Shown piece after piece: positions 1 through 9,118 of a DNA stretch of 64,000 nt. The position numbers and the translations under genes were made by a program. This DNA comes from Mycolicibacterium neoaurum VKM Ac-1815D (GTDB lineage Bacteria; Actinomycetota; Actinomycetes; Mycobacteriales; Mycobacteriaceae). Within the stretch, counting starts at the first letter, position 1, and every line of letters starts with the position of its first letter. The stretch lies in NCBI RefSeq assembly GCF_000317305.3, contig NC_023036.2, positions 2,418,001 through 2,482,000 on the forward strand, written 5' to 3'. Below the pieces are notes generated by a model, which ran no database searches, was not told the origin of the DNA, and saw only the letters and a program-made list of their open reading frames with translations.

Positions 1-418
1 CGGCCTCCAATTCACGGTCGAGGTCGCCGCTCTGGCGTGAGCCGGCCAGCACGATCGCATCGGCGCGGTGTGCGATGAACGTACTGACGGCCTCACGTTC
101 GATATCGAAATCGCGGTCGGTGCCGGCCAGTAGTACCTGCTTGCGTGCGGCCCTGGCGGCGGCCTGTACTCCGCGAGCGATCGAGGAGAAGTAGGGGTCG
201 GCAATGTCATGCACGATGAGGCCGAGCAGTCCGGTGGAAGCCCGCGCCAAGGCCTGGGCCTGGGCATTCGGCACGTAGCCCAGCTCTCGTGCGGCTGCCC
301 GCACCCGGTCGGCAACGCCTTCCCCCGGAACGCGGCTCGACCCGTTGAGCACGCGCGACGCCGTCGCCTGTGAGACTCCCGCGCGTACCGCCACATCGTG
401 CAGAGTGACCGCTGCCAT
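1..418 (-). CDS. LacI-family transcriptional regulator (partial, C-terminus off the window)
   Basis: Only the N-terminal 139 codons are present; the gene runs off the left edge. The start ATG gives MAAVTLHDVAVRAGVSQATA, the classic LacI helix-turn-helix, followed by the hinge helix (VPNAQAQALARA) and the beginning of the periplasmic-binding-like ligand domain (GLLGLIVHDIADPYFSSIA). A GGGGAAG ribosome-binding sequence precedes the start. It is divergent from the Gfo/Idh dehydrogenase gene at 589, with a candidate operator between them, so it probably represses the plus-strand catabolic arm until a sugar or derived inducer binds. The effector cannot be told from the sequence. Confidence 0.93.
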   Translation of the reverse strand, partial: MAAVTLHDVAVRAGVSQATASRVLNGSSRVPGEGVADRVRAAARELGYVPNAQAQALARASTGLLGLIVHDIADPYFSSIARGVQAAARAARKQVLLAGTDRDFDIEREAVSTFIAHRADAIVLAGSRQSGDLDRELEA

Positions 419-479
419 GCCCGTTCTTCCCCTGTGTCGCCGACGTCCGGAGTTGACCGGAGAGTGTCGACAGCTTACC

Positions 480-497
480 TTGGAAAGCGCATTCCGA
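480..497. promoter_or_regulatory. Candidate LacI-type operator
   Basis: The sequence TTGGAAAGCGCATTCCGA is an imperfect palindrome centred on GCGC (arms GGAA.GC/GC.TTCC, matching at 14 of 18 positions). A central CG within a palindrome of about 18 bp is typical of LacI-family operators. It lies between the lacI-type gene and the divergent dehydrogenase gene, about 90 bp upstream of the latter. The role is inferred from position and symmetry. Confidence 0.5.
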
Positions 498-588
498 AGT
501 GCAGACGCCGCCGTCACTCGACCGATGAGTTCGGCCGCGGTGTCGGTCCGCACACCTTTCACCGTCTCTTCAGACAAGGAATCTGCAC

Positions 589-1755
589 ATGTCTTCAGCT
601 GAATCATCAGGCCGCCGTACGGTGCGCATCGCCATGAACGGCGTCACCGGGCGGATGGGTTACCGGCAGCACCTGGTGCGTTCGATCCTGCCGCTGCGCG
701 ACACCGGACTGCTGCTCGACGACGGTAGCCGGGTGGCCATCGAGCCGATCCTGTTGGGCCGCAACGCCGACAAGCTCGCCGAGCTTGCCGCCGAGCACGG
801 CATCGAGTCCTGGACCACCGACGTCGCCTCGGTGATCGCGGACCCGACGGTCGACGTCTATTTCGACGCGCAGGTGACCTCGCGCCGGATGGAGGCGCTC
901 TCGACCGCGATCAAGGCGGGCAAGCATGTCTACACCGAGAAGCCCACCGCGGAAACCCTCACCGAGGCGATCGAACTGGCACGGATGGCCGAGAATGCCG
1001 GAGTGGTGGCCGGTGTCGTCCACGACAAGCTGTACCTGCCCGGACTGGTGAAACTGCGCAGGCTGATCGACGAGGGATTCTTCGGCCGCATCCTCTCGAT
1101 GCGCGGCGAGTTCGGTTACTGGGTGTTCGAGGGTGACCACCAGCCCGCGCAGCGACCCAGCTGGAACTATCGCGCCGAGGACGGCGGCGGTATCACCGTC
1201 GATATGTTCTGCCACTGGAACTATGTGATGGAGGGTTTGCTCGGCACCGTGGAAGCCGTCACGGCGCGCACGGTGACCCACATCCCGACCCGTTGGGATG
1301 AGCAGGGCAAAGCCTATGCGGCCACCGCCGACGACGCCGCCTACGGCATCTTCGAGATCGAGGGCGGCGTGATCGCCCAGATCAATTCGTCCTGGGCGGT
1401 GCGGGTCCACCGCGACGAGCTGGTCGAGTTCCAGATCGACGGCACGCATGGTTCCGCGGTGGCGGGTCTGCGCCAATGCGTGGCCCAGCAGCGCGCGCAC
1501 ACCCCGAAGCCGGTGTGGAATCCCGACCTTCCGGTCACCGAGAAGTTCCGCGACCAGTGGCTGGAGGTCCCGGCCAACGCCGATCTGGACAATGGCTTCA
1601 AGCTGCAGTGGGAGGAGTACCTGCGCGACGTGTTGGCCGGCCGCCCGCACCGCTTCGGTCTGCTGTCGGCGGCCCGCGGTGTGCAGCTCGCCGAACTCGG
1701 TCTGCAGAGCTCGGCCGAGGGACGGCGCATGAGCGTGCCGGAGATCGTGCTGTGA
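589..1755 (+). CDS. Gfo/Idh/MocA-family NAD(P)-dependent oxidoreductase
   Basis: 388 residues, normal for the family. An N-terminal Rossmann fold (IAMNGVTGRMG, residues about 11-21) binds NAD(P); the family EKP motif is seen in YTEKPTAET; the C-terminal half is the alpha/beta substrate domain. Members oxidise sugars, inositols or sugar acids at a ring or chain hydroxyl. An AAGGA ribosome-binding site lies 9 bases before the ATG. It is first in a tightly overlapped operon with a DUF993 protein, an isomerase and a glycerate kinase, divergent from a LacI regulator. It probably oxidises the imported sugar or polyol or an early intermediate; the substrate is unknown. Confidence 0.9.
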   Translation: MSSAESSGRRTVRIAMNGVTGRMGYRQHLVRSILPLRDTGLLLDDGSRVAIEPILLGRNADKLAELAAEHGIESWTTDVASVIADPTVDVYFDAQVTSRRMEALSTAIKAGKHVYTEKPTAETLTEAIELARMAENAGVVAGVVHDKLYLPGLVKLRRLIDEGFFGRILSMRGEFGYWVFEGDHQPAQRPSWNYRAEDGGGITVDMFCHWNYVMEGLLGTVEAVTARTVTHIPTRWDEQGKAYAATADDAAYGIFEIEGGVIAQINSSWAVRVHRDELVEFQIDGTHGSAVAGLRQCVAQQRAHTPKPVWNPDLPVTEKFRDQWLEVPANADLDNGFKLQWEEYLRDVLAGRPHRFGLLSAARGVQLAELGLQSSAEGRRMSVPEIVL

Positions 1756-2936
1756 CCATGACCAGCGCCGGCGCCGGCGTGCTGCTCGACCTGCCGGAGC
1801 ACGGATCCTACGAGCTCTCCCGTCCGGGGTCGTGGCGCAAACCCGACTTGCCGATCACCTCCCGGATCGCCTATGCCGCAGCCCATGTGGTGCCCGCCGC
1901 CGCGGCCGACTGCACCCCTGGTGCGCCGGCACAGCTGGACTGGGACGTCACCATGGCCTACCGACACGAGTTGTGGTCCTACGGGCTCGGTGTCGCCGAG
2001 GCCATGGACACCGCCCAGCGTGGGATGGGTCTGGACTGGGCCGCTACGCGGGAACTGATCGCCCGTAGCGGCCGCGAGGCCGCCGCGGTGGGTGGCCGGC
2101 TGGCGTGCGGCGCGGGCACCGATCAACTCGATCTCGCCGATGTTCCCGGCGGCGCAACCGGTTTGGCCGTCGTCACCGATGCCTACCGTGAACAGATCGA
2201 CGTCGTCCGCAACGCTGGGGCCGAGGTGATCCTGATGGCATCACGAGCATTGGCCCAGGTGGCACAGTCACCCGCCGACTATCTCTCGGTGTACGGCACG
2301 CTGCTGGCCCAGGTCGACCGGCCGGTCATCCTGCACTGGCTGGGCGAGATGTTCGATCCGGCGCTGCGCGGATACTGGGGTGACACCGATATCGACGCCG
2401 CCACCGCCACCTTCCGGGAACTGCTGGGCACCCACGCCGACAAGATCGACGGGGTCAAGGTCTCGCTGCTCGACGCGGGCCACGAGGTGGCGCTGCGGCG
2501 CGCGCTGCCCGCCGGTGTCCGGCTCTACACCGGTGACGATTTCAACTACCCGGAACTCATCATCGGCGACGGGGCGAGCCATTCCGACGCGTTGTTGGGG
2601 ATCTTCGCCGCCATCTACCCGGCCGCCTCCACGGCACTGCAGGAACTCGACGCAGGCAACACCGCGGTGGCCGAGGACATCCTGGAATCCACCCGCGCGT
2701 TGGGGCGGCACATCTTCGCCGCGCCGACCTATTACTACAAGACGGGGATTGCGTTCCTGTCCTGGCTCAACGGCCATCAGCCCGGTTTCACGATGGTCAA
2801 CGGTCTGACCGCGGGCCGCTCGGTCCGGCATCTGTGCGAGTTGTTCGTGCTCGCCGATCGGGCCGGCCTGCTCGACGACCCGCACATGGCTGCCGATCGG
2901 ATGCGGATGTACCTGACGTTGAACGGAGTCCGGTGA
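1752..2936 (+). CDS. DUF993 (dihydrodipicolinate-synthase-like) protein
   Basis: 394 residues. The GTG start overlaps the preceding stop (GTGA) and has GGAG 8 bases upstream, which favours it over the ATG at 1758. The protein resembles the DUF993 family, thought to adopt a DHDPS-like TIM barrel; the segment KIDGVKVSLLDAGHE may carry the Schiff-base lysine. Members are annotated as class I aldolases or lyases of unproven specificity and usually sit in sugar-catabolic operons. Together with the dehydrogenase before it and the isomerase and glycerate kinase after it, it probably cleaves or rearranges a keto intermediate. The reaction is not established. Confidence 0.85.
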   Translation: MTMTSAGAGVLLDLPEHGSYELSRPGSWRKPDLPITSRIAYAAAHVVPAAAADCTPGAPAQLDWDVTMAYRHELWSYGLGVAEAMDTAQRGMGLDWAATRELIARSGREAAAVGGRLACGAGTDQLDLADVPGGATGLAVVTDAYREQIDVVRNAGAEVILMASRALAQVAQSPADYLSVYGTLLAQVDRPVILHWLGEMFDPALRGYWGDTDIDAATATFRELLGTHADKIDGVKVSLLDAGHEVALRRALPAGVRLYTGDDFNYPELIIGDGASHSDALLGIFAAIYPAASTALQELDAGNTAVAEDILESTRALGRHIFAAPTYYYKTGIAFLSWLNGHQPGFTMVNGLTAGRSVRHLCELFVLADRAGLLDDPHMAADRMRMYLTLNGVR

Positions 2937-3766
2937 TGAGCGATCCCTACGCCAGGCTGTCGCTGAACACCATGACCACCAAGTCCTGGACCCTGCGCGA
3001 GGCCGTCGAGGCGACCGCCGCGGCGGGATTGCCGGCCATCGGGCTGTGGCGCGATCGGGTCGCCGAGGCCGGTGTCGATGATGCGGCGAAGATCGTGCGC
3101 GATCACGGGCTCCGGGTGTCCAGTCTGTGCCGCGGCGGCTTCCTGACCGGTCTGCACGACGGCGACACGGCACTGGCGGACAACCGTCGGGCGATCGACG
3201 AGGCGGCCACCCTGGGCGCACCGGAATTGATAATGGTTGCCGGCGGTGTGCCGGACCGGGATCTACCGGGCGCCCGCGCCCGGCTCGCCGACCGAATCGC
3301 CGAACTGGTGCCCTATGCCGCACAACGGGATGTCCGGCTTGCCCTGGAGCCGCTGCATCCGATGTTCTGCGCCGACCGCGCCGTGATCTCGACCCTCGGA
3401 CAGGCCCTGGAGCTGGCGGCACCGCACCCTGCCGAGTCGGTGGGCGTCGTCGTGGACACCTTTCACATCTGGTGGGATCCCGAACTCGCGCAACGGGTTG
3501 CCGACGCCGGTGCCGCGGGCCGTATCAGCTCCTATCAGATCTGTGACTGGTTGGTGCCGATGGCCGCGGATCCGCTGGTCTCGCGAGGGATGATGGGCGA
3601 CGGTGTCATCGACTTCGGAGCCATCACCGCGATGGTGGCCGCGGCCGGATATGCCGGGGACGTCGAGGTGGAGATCTTCAACGAGGCGGTGTGGGCCACC
3701 GAAGGCCACACGGTGCTGGAGACGATGAAGAGCCGCTATCGGGATATGGTGCTGCCCGCGCTGTGA
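2936..3766 (+). CDS. Sugar phosphate isomerase/epimerase-like TIM-barrel protein
   Basis: 276 residues beginning MSDPYARLSLNTMTTKSWTL; the ATG overlaps the upstream stop (ATGA) and has GGAG just upstream. The protein has the AP-endonuclease-2/xylose-isomerase-like fold, with metal-ligand-type segments such as ALEPLHPMFCADR, VVDTFHIWWDP and VEVEIFNEAVW. Family members isomerise or epimerise sugars using a divalent metal. It is the third gene of the catabolic operon and ends in a GTGA overlap with the glycerate kinase gene. A role converting a keto or aldo intermediate is inferred from context. Confidence 0.87.
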   Translation: MSDPYARLSLNTMTTKSWTLREAVEATAAAGLPAIGLWRDRVAEAGVDDAAKIVRDHGLRVSSLCRGGFLTGLHDGDTALADNRRAIDEAATLGAPELIMVAGGVPDRDLPGARARLADRIAELVPYAAQRDVRLALEPLHPMFCADRAVISTLGQALELAAPHPAESVGVVVDTFHIWWDPELAQRVADAGAAGRISSYQICDWLVPMAADPLVSRGMMGDGVIDFGAITAMVAAAGYAGDVEVEIFNEAVWATEGHTVLETMKSRYRDMVLPAL

Positions 3767-4869
3767 AGATTCTCATCGCACCGGACTCGTTCAAGGGCAC
3801 CGCGACGGCGATGGAGGTTGCCGAGGCGCTGGCCGCCGGTTGGAAGGCATTGCGAGGCAACGACGATATCGTCGTCCTGCCGCAGGCCGACGGCGGTGAG
3901 GGCACCTTGAGCGCCATAGCCGCATCGGCACCCTGGCAATGGCACGAGACCGTCGTGGACGGCCCCGATGGCCGTGCGGTGCCGGCCCGGTGGCTGCTCG
4001 ACACCAGCGCCGGCCAGCACCGGGCGGTCGTGGAGCTCGCCGAGGCCTCCGGTATCGCGCTGATGTCCAGGCTGGACCCCTGGCGGGCCGACAGCCGCGG
4101 GCTCGGCCAGCTGATCGACGCCGCGCTACGCGCCGGTGCCTGGTCGGTCCAGGTCGGGCTCGGTGGCTCGGCGAGCACCGACGGTGGCGCCGGCGCGTTG
4201 ATGGCGCTGGGGCTCAAGGCCTTCGACCGGCACGGCCGCCCGATCGGTGCGGGTGCATCCGGGCTGCGTGATGTCGATCGGATCGAGGTGGACGGGCTGG
4301 CGCCGCTGCCGCCGGGTGGGGTCGAGATATTGGTCGACACCGCGGCACCGCTGGCCGGTCCGCAGGGCGCGGCGGCGGTGTTCGGTCCACAGAAGGGTGT
4401 CGCACCCGCCGATATCGCGCTGTTCGACGACGGGCTGCTGCGCTGGTCCCGTGCGCTGCGAGCGGCCGGTCTGCACGCCGATCCGGACAGCCCCGGCGCC
4501 GGGGCGGCCGGCGGAGCGGGTTTCGGATTGCTGGCCTGGGGTGCGGCGGCGGCCTCGGGATCCGACCGCATCGCCACCGTCACCGGCCTCGATGCCCAAC
4601 TGCCACGGGCGGATCTGCTCATCACCGGGGAGGGCCGATTCGACGGCACCTCCTGGACGGGCAAGGTGGTCGGCCATCTGCTCACCGCGGCCGACCATGC
4701 CGGGGTGCCCGCGCTGGTGGTGGCCGGTCAGGTCGCCGCCGCGGCGGACGTGTCCACCCTGTCGCTGACGGAACTGGCCGGCTCGGCGGATGCGGCGATG
4801 GCCGATCCACGGCGCTGGCTGCACGCCGCCGGATCGGCCGCCGCGGGGCTATTCGCGCAGGGTCAGTAA
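3763..4869 (+). CDS. Glycerate kinase (type I, GlxK family)
   Basis: 368 residues from a GTG that overlaps the previous stop. The N-terminus [20 protein letters not shown] and the motifs ADGGEGTL and [15 protein letters not shown] are hallmarks of the glycerate kinase family, which phosphorylates D-glycerate with ATP to 2- or 3-phosphoglycerate. It closes the plus-strand arm, so the pathway may yield glycerate, or the enzyme may act on a related sugar acid. Its 3' end overlaps the convergent deoC gene by 7 bp. Confidence 0.92.
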   Translation: MKILIAPDSFKGTATAMEVAEALAAGWKALRGNDDIVVLPQADGGEGTLSAIAASAPWQWHETVVDGPDGRAVPARWLLDTSAGQHRAVVELAEASGIALMSRLDPWRADSRGLGQLIDAALRAGAWSVQVGLGGSASTDGGAGALMALGLKAFDRHGRPIGAGASGLRDVDRIEVDGLAPLPPGGVEILVDTAAPLAGPQGAAAVFGPQKGVAPADIALFDDGLLRWSRALRAAGLHADPDSPGAGAAGGAGFGLLAWGAAAASGSDRIATVTGLDAQLPRADLLITGEGRFDGTSWTGKVVGHLLTAADHAGVPALVVAGQVAAAADVSTLSLTELAGSADAAMADPRRWLHAAGSAAAGLFAQGQ

Positions 4870-5549
4870 CCCGACCCGGCTTCGCCGGAGGTCAGCAGCG
4901 CCCGCGACCCGGACACCCCGAGGCGGGTGGCACCGGCGGCGACCATCTCGAGGGCCTGCTCCAGGGTCCGGACCCCGCCGGAGGCCTTCACCTGCAGCCC
5001 AGCTCCGGACACGGTGCGGTGCATCAACTCCACGGCGTGCACGCTGGCCCCGCCGGTCGGGTGGAATCCGGTAGAGGTCTTGACGAAATCGGCGCCGGCG
5101 GCGACCGCGGCCCGGCACACCCCGACGATCTCGTCATCGGTCAGCGCCGCCGATTCGATGATCACCTTGAGCACTGTCGGGACGGGCGCGGCGGCGCGCA
5201 CGGCGGCGATATCGGACTGGACGGCGGCGAAGTCACCCGCCTTCGCGGCACCGACGTCGATCACCATGTCGATCTCGTCGGCACCCTTGCCGACGGCCTC
5301 GGCGGCCTCGGCGGCCTTCACCGACGAGGAGTGCTTACCGCTCGGGAAGCCGCACACCACCGCGACTTTGAGCTTTTCGGGCACGGTGATCGGCAGCATC
5401 GACGGTGACACGCAGACCGAGTAGGTGCCCAGCTCGGCGGCCTCGGCGACCAGTGCGGCGACGTCGGCGGCGGTGGCCTCCGGCTTGAGCAGCGTGTGGT
5501 CGATCATCGCGGCGATATCGGCGACGGTGGGTGCGGTGGGGATGCTCAT
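4863..5549 (-). CDS. deoC: Deoxyribose-phosphate aldolase (DeoC)
   Basis: 228 residues, full length. It begins [38 protein letters not shown] is the DeoC N-terminal signature. [11 protein letters not shown] carries the Schiff-base lysine and [15 protein letters not shown] the second active-site lysine. The enzyme reversibly splits 2-deoxyribose-5-phosphate into glyceraldehyde-3-phosphate and acetaldehyde. It is last in the minus-strand operon, 38 bp after the ABC permease gene. Here it may serve deoxyribose use or may cleave a related phosphorylated intermediate made by the FGGY kinase. Confidence 0.93.
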   Translation of the reverse strand: MSIPTAPTVADIAAMIDHTLLKPEATAADVAALVAEAAELGTYSVCVSPSMLPITVPEKLKVAVVCGFPSGKHSSSVKAAEAAEAVGKGADEIDMVIDVGAAKAGDFAAVQSDIAAVRAAAPVPTVLKVIIESAALTDDEIVGVCRAAVAAGADFVKTSTGFHPTGGASVHAVELMHRTVSGAGLQVKASGGVRTLEQALEMVAAGATRLGVSGSRALLTSGEAGSGY

Positions 5550-5587
5550 GTGTGCTTCTGTCTTTCCTTCTGACGGGGTGGGAGAAA

Positions 5588-6586
5588 TCAGGCGGCGCTC
5601 TTGGACTGGCGGTCCAACAAGTAGTTCATGATCAGCGCCGCGATCAGGATCAGGCCGGTGACCAGCATCTGGAAGAACGAGCTCAGTCCCAGCAGGTTGA
5701 ACAGGTTACGCAGCACCGACAGCAACAGTACGGCGATGAAGGTGCCCAGCACCCCGCCCTTGCCGCCGAACAGGCTGGTGCCGCCGAGCACGACCGCGGC
5801 GATCGCGTCGAGTTCCAGGCCGGCGTTGGCCGTCGGCTGGCCGATGGTCAGCCGGGCGGTGAGCAGGACTCCGGTCAGGGCGGCCAGCCCACCGCTGATC
5901 ACATAGGCCATGGTGGTGATCCGTTGCACGGGCAGACCCGACAGCCGGGCCGCTTGGGCGTTGCTGCCCACGGCATAGATGTGTTCGCCGAAGGTGGTGC
6001 GCCGCAGCACGAGTCCCACGATGATCGTGGTCGCCACGAAGATGATGCCGACGACCGGGACGCCGGCGATCGACCCGGCGCCGAGAAAGCGCAGACCCAT
6101 CGGGATCTCCGCGGTGGTCGGGGTGCCGTTGGTGGTCAGATAGGTCAGGCCGCGGATGCTCTGCATACCGGCGAGGGTGACCATGAAGGCAGGCAGCACC
6201 AGATACGCACTCAGGCCGCCCATCACGCCGCCGAGCACCAGTCCGGAGGCGATCGCGAGCGCCATCGCCAGCGGCCAGGCCAGACCGAGGCCGATGAAGA
6301 TGGCGACCAGCATTCCCGACAGCGCGGCGACGCTGCCGACCGACAGGTCGATACCCGAGGTGAGGATCACCACCGTCATCCCGATCGCGACGATGCCGGT
6401 CAGGCTGGATTGCTGCAGCAGGTTGGCCATGTTTCCGGTGGTGAGGAACTGTGGTGCGGACACCGAGGCCACCACGAACAACGCGATGAAGATGAACAGC
6501 AGGTTGAACCGCATGAAGACGGCGCGGCGGCTCGATTTCGTTGCGCCGGCGGCCGAGTCGGCGGGCCGATCGATCAGGTCAGTCAT
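5588..6586 (-). CDS. Sugar ABC transporter permease (RbsC-like)
   Basis: 332 residues with 8-10 hydrophobic segments and the BPD_transp_2 pattern of ribose/xylose-type permeases ([20 protein letters not shown] and [19 protein letters not shown]). It forms the membrane channel for substrate delivered by the binding lipoprotein at 11807-12805. Its start overlaps the end of the ATPase gene by 8 bp, showing co-translation. The single permease presumably homodimerises, as RbsC does. Confidence 0.92.
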   Translation of the reverse strand: MTDLIDRPADSAAGATKSSRRAVFMRFNLLFIFIALFVVASVSAPQFLTTGNMANLLQQSSLTGIVAIGMTVVILTSGIDLSVGSVAALSGMLVAIFIGLGLAWPLAMALAIASGLVLGGVMGGLSAYLVLPAFMVTLAGMQSIRGLTYLTTNGTPTTAEIPMGLRFLGAGSIAGVPVVGIIFVATTIIVGLVLRRTTFGEHIYAVGSNAQAARLSGLPVQRITTMAYVISGGLAALTGVLLTARLTIGQPTANAGLELDAIAAVVLGGTSLFGGKGGVLGTFIAVLLLSVLRNLFNLLGLSSFFQMLVTGLILIAALIMNYLLDRQSKSAA

Positions 6587-8135
6587 TGTCAGTCTTCGTT
6601 CTTCCGGTGACGATGCAGCGGGCGATATCCGCTGTGGGGGTGGTGGCGGGCTCGAACTGCGCGATGTTGCGGCCCTCGTGCAGGACCCAGATGCGGTGGC
6701 AGTTCTCGGTGAGCTCGCTGAGTTCGCTCGATGCCATCACGACACCGACGCCCGTCTCGGCCAGTGCCTGGACCTGTTCGAACAGGTCGGCCTTGGCGCC
6801 GATATCCAAACCGCGGGTCGGCTCGTCGAGCAGCAGTAGATCGATGCCGCGGGCAATCCACTTGGCCAGCACCACTTTCTGCTGATTGCCGCCGGACAGT
6901 TGCCCGACGGGCTGCTCGACGCTGGCGAACTTCACACCGAGGCGCTCCAACGGCGGGCCGCACACGTCGCGGGCCTTGGCCAGCGGGTTGATCCGCCGCG
7001 GCGGCAACGCGGCGATGGCGGCGTTGCGCAGGATCGACTGTTCCAGGAAAAGGCCCTGCCTTTTGCGGTCCTCGGGAACCAGTCCGATACCGCAGCCGAC
7101 CGCCGAACGCGGTGTCAGCGAGGTGATGTGCCCGTCCTTGAACGTCATGTCCAGCGCGGCCTTGCGGTCACCGAAGATGGTGGCCAGCAGGGTGGATCGG
7201 CCGGCGCCGCCGAGACCCGCGAGGCCGACGATCTCGCCACGGCCGACGGTGACATCGCGGATGTCGATGACACCGTCGATGGTGGCCCTACGCACGTTCA
7301 GCAGGGGAGCGCCGGAAAGGGCGCGAGGTTGCCGTGGCGGACGCGCCTGCACGGTTCGGCCGATCATGGCCTCCACCAACTCCTCCTTGGTCACCGAGGC
7401 GATATCGAAGACGCCGACCGTGGTGCCGTCGCGCATCACGGTGGCGCGGTCGCCGATGGCCTTGATCTCGTCGAGCCGGTGGGAGATGTAGATGACCGAT
7501 TTGCCCTCGGCGGTCAGTTCGCGGATCACGGTGAAGACGGCCGCGAGGTCATGATCGGTCAGGGTGGCGCTGGGCTCGTCCATGATCACGATGCGGGCAT
7601 CGGTGGTGAGCGCCTTGGCGATCGCGGTGAGCTGTTGATCCGACACCGACAGTTCGCCGACGACGGCGGTCGGCGCGAACCTGCCGCCGACCCGGGCGAT
7701 TGCCGCTGCCGCCCGGCGGTCGCGAGCCCTGCGGTGGACGAACGGGCCGCGCCGCGGCTCGTGTCCGAGAAACAGGTTCTGCGACACCGTCATATCCGGC
7801 ACCAGGTCCAGTTCCTGATAAATGGTGTTGATCCCGGCACGCACACCGTCGATGGGGGAGCTGAACCTCACCGCCTCCCCGCTCAGGGTGATCGTTCCCG
7901 AATCCGGTGTATACGAGCCCGACAGGATCTTCATCATCGTGGACTTGCCCGCGCCGTTCTCGCCGAGCAGGCAGTGCACCTCGCCCTCGGCCACCTCCAG
8001 GCTGGCGCCGGCACAGGCCTTCGTGCCAGGGAACGACTTGACGATCCCGACCATGCTGAGCGCGGTGGGTCGGTCCACACGTGTCCGCCGGGACCCCGCG
8101 GCGGCCGACGGCGGGGTGGAGTCCAGATCGGTCAT
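6579..8135 (-). CDS. Sugar ABC transporter ATP-binding protein (RbsA-like, two ABC domains)
   Basis: 518 residues from the ATG at 8135, chosen because GGAGG lies just upstream and the ATG overlaps the SorC gene stop (ATGA). The first ABC domain has an intact Walker A (GENGAGKST, residues about 58-66). The second has the degenerate P-loop usual in RbsA proteins (GLGGAGRST), with signature LSGGNQQKVVLAKW and Walker B LLLLDEPTRGLD. It powers uptake through the adjacent permease. Confidence 0.94.
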   Translation of the reverse strand: MTDLDSTPPSAAAGSRRTRVDRPTALSMVGIVKSFPGTKACAGASLEVAEGEVHCLLGENGAGKSTMMKILSGSYTPDSGTITLSGEAVRFSSPIDGVRAGINTIYQELDLVPDMTVSQNLFLGHEPRRGPFVHRRARDRRAAAAIARVGGRFAPTAVVGELSVSDQQLTAIAKALTTDARIVIMDEPSATLTDHDLAAVFTVIRELTAEGKSVIYISHRLDEIKAIGDRATVMRDGTTVGVFDIASVTKEELVEAMIGRTVQARPPRQPRALSGAPLLNVRRATIDGVIDIRDVTVGRGEIVGLAGLGGAGRSTLLATIFGDRKAALDMTFKDGHITSLTPRSAVGCGIGLVPEDRKRQGLFLEQSILRNAAIAALPPRRINPLAKARDVCGPPLERLGVKFASVEQPVGQLSGGNQQKVVLAKWIARGIDLLLLDEPTRGLDIGAKADLFEQVQALAETGVGVVMASSELSELTENCHRIWVLHEGRNIAQFEPATTPTADIARCIVTGRTKTDND

Positions 8136-9118
8136 GCCATTCCTCCAGCCTTGGCGGTCTGCTCCAGAACTGCGGTCGCGGTGGGTTCGTCGGTGATCAG
8201 CACCGAACACAGCCCGCTGCGCAAGGCCGCCCCGACCATCGGGACCTTGGCGGGCCCCGCGGCGACGGCGATCGCACAGTTGGCGTTGCGGACATCGTCG
8301 AGCCCTAGGCCGACGGTCCTGCTGTCGATACCGGGATGGGCTATCTGCCCGTCGGCGGTGAGGAAGTGGGCCAGCACGTCACCACACGCCCCGGCCGCGT
8401 CGAGTTCGCGCAACTCGGCGGGGGTGACCGCGCCGGATTCGACGAGCACCGAGGTCGGTCCGGACGCTCCAAGCGAGAACAGCAGCGCATCGGCCTGCCG
8501 GGCACCGTTGAGCACGTCGACGACAAAACCCTCGGCGTACAACGCATCCCGGGTTTCGATCCGCTCGACGATGGCAGGTACCGGCAACAGAGTGGCCCGC
8601 CCGTTGCCGCTGTGCGCGATGCTGGTGGCGATATTGGCCGCCGTGGTGGGCCGCACCGAACGGCTGACCCCGCCGTTGGCCTGGATGACCTCGATATTGC
8701 TGGTCCAGCCGGCCGGCAACACCGCCGCCACATGCTGCAGGGTGTTACCCCAGGAGACCGCGAGCGTGGCGATCGACTGCGCGTTGGCCTTGAGGTAACC
8801 CGCTGCGGCGGCGGCGATGTGGTCGTCCGAGCCGGGGCGTTCCGGGCCGGGCACGACGATGCACTCACGCAGTCCGAACTCGCCGCGCATGCGCACCTCG
8901 AGGTGGGTGCGCCGGGCCTGCGGATGCACGATCTTGATCTGCACGATGCCGACCTCGCGAGCTTCGTCGAGCAGTCGGCCCACCTTCCAGCGGGTGAGGT
9001 GCAGCTCCCGGCCGATGTCCTCCTGGGTTCGGCCCTGCTCGTAGTAGCTCTGCGCGACGTGCAGCATCAACTGGGTGTGGCTGGGTCCACTGGCTTTGGG
9101 TTCGGTCGGGCGCGCCAT
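8132..9118 (-). CDS. SorC/DeoR-family sugar-responsive transcriptional regulator
   Basis: 328 residues. An N-terminal helix-turn-helix (YYEQGRTQEDIGRELHLTRW) precedes the large SorC sugar-phosphate-binding domain (VLAHFLTADGQIAHPGIDSR). SorC-type regulators sense phosphorylated sugars or polyols. The gene is embedded in the transport operon: its stop overlaps the ATPase start and its start base overlaps the kinase stop, so it is probably autoregulated. The perfect 20-bp palindrome upstream of the binding-protein gene (12896-12915) is the likely operator. Confidence 0.92.
   Translation of the reverse strand: MARPTEPKASGPSHTQLMLHVAQSYYEQGRTQEDIGRELHLTRWKVGRLLDEAREVGIVQIKIVHPQARRTHLEVRMRGEFGLRECIVVPGPERPGSDDHIAAAAAGYLKANAQSIATLAVSWGNTLQHVAAVLPAGWTSNIEVIQANGGVSRSVRPTTAANIATSIAHSGNGRATLLPVPAIVERIETRDALYAEGFVVDVLNGARQADALLFSLGASGPTSVLVESGAVTPAELRELDAAGACGDVLAHFLTADGQIAHPGIDSRTVGLGLDDVRNANCAIAVAAGPAKVPMVGAALRSGLCSVLITDEPTATAVLEQTAKAGGMA

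Noticed and set aside
607..1650. Minus-strand open frame opposite the Gfo/Idh gene
   Set aside because: Repetitive Gly/Arg/Val composition and no family motifs; shadow of the dehydrogenase gene.
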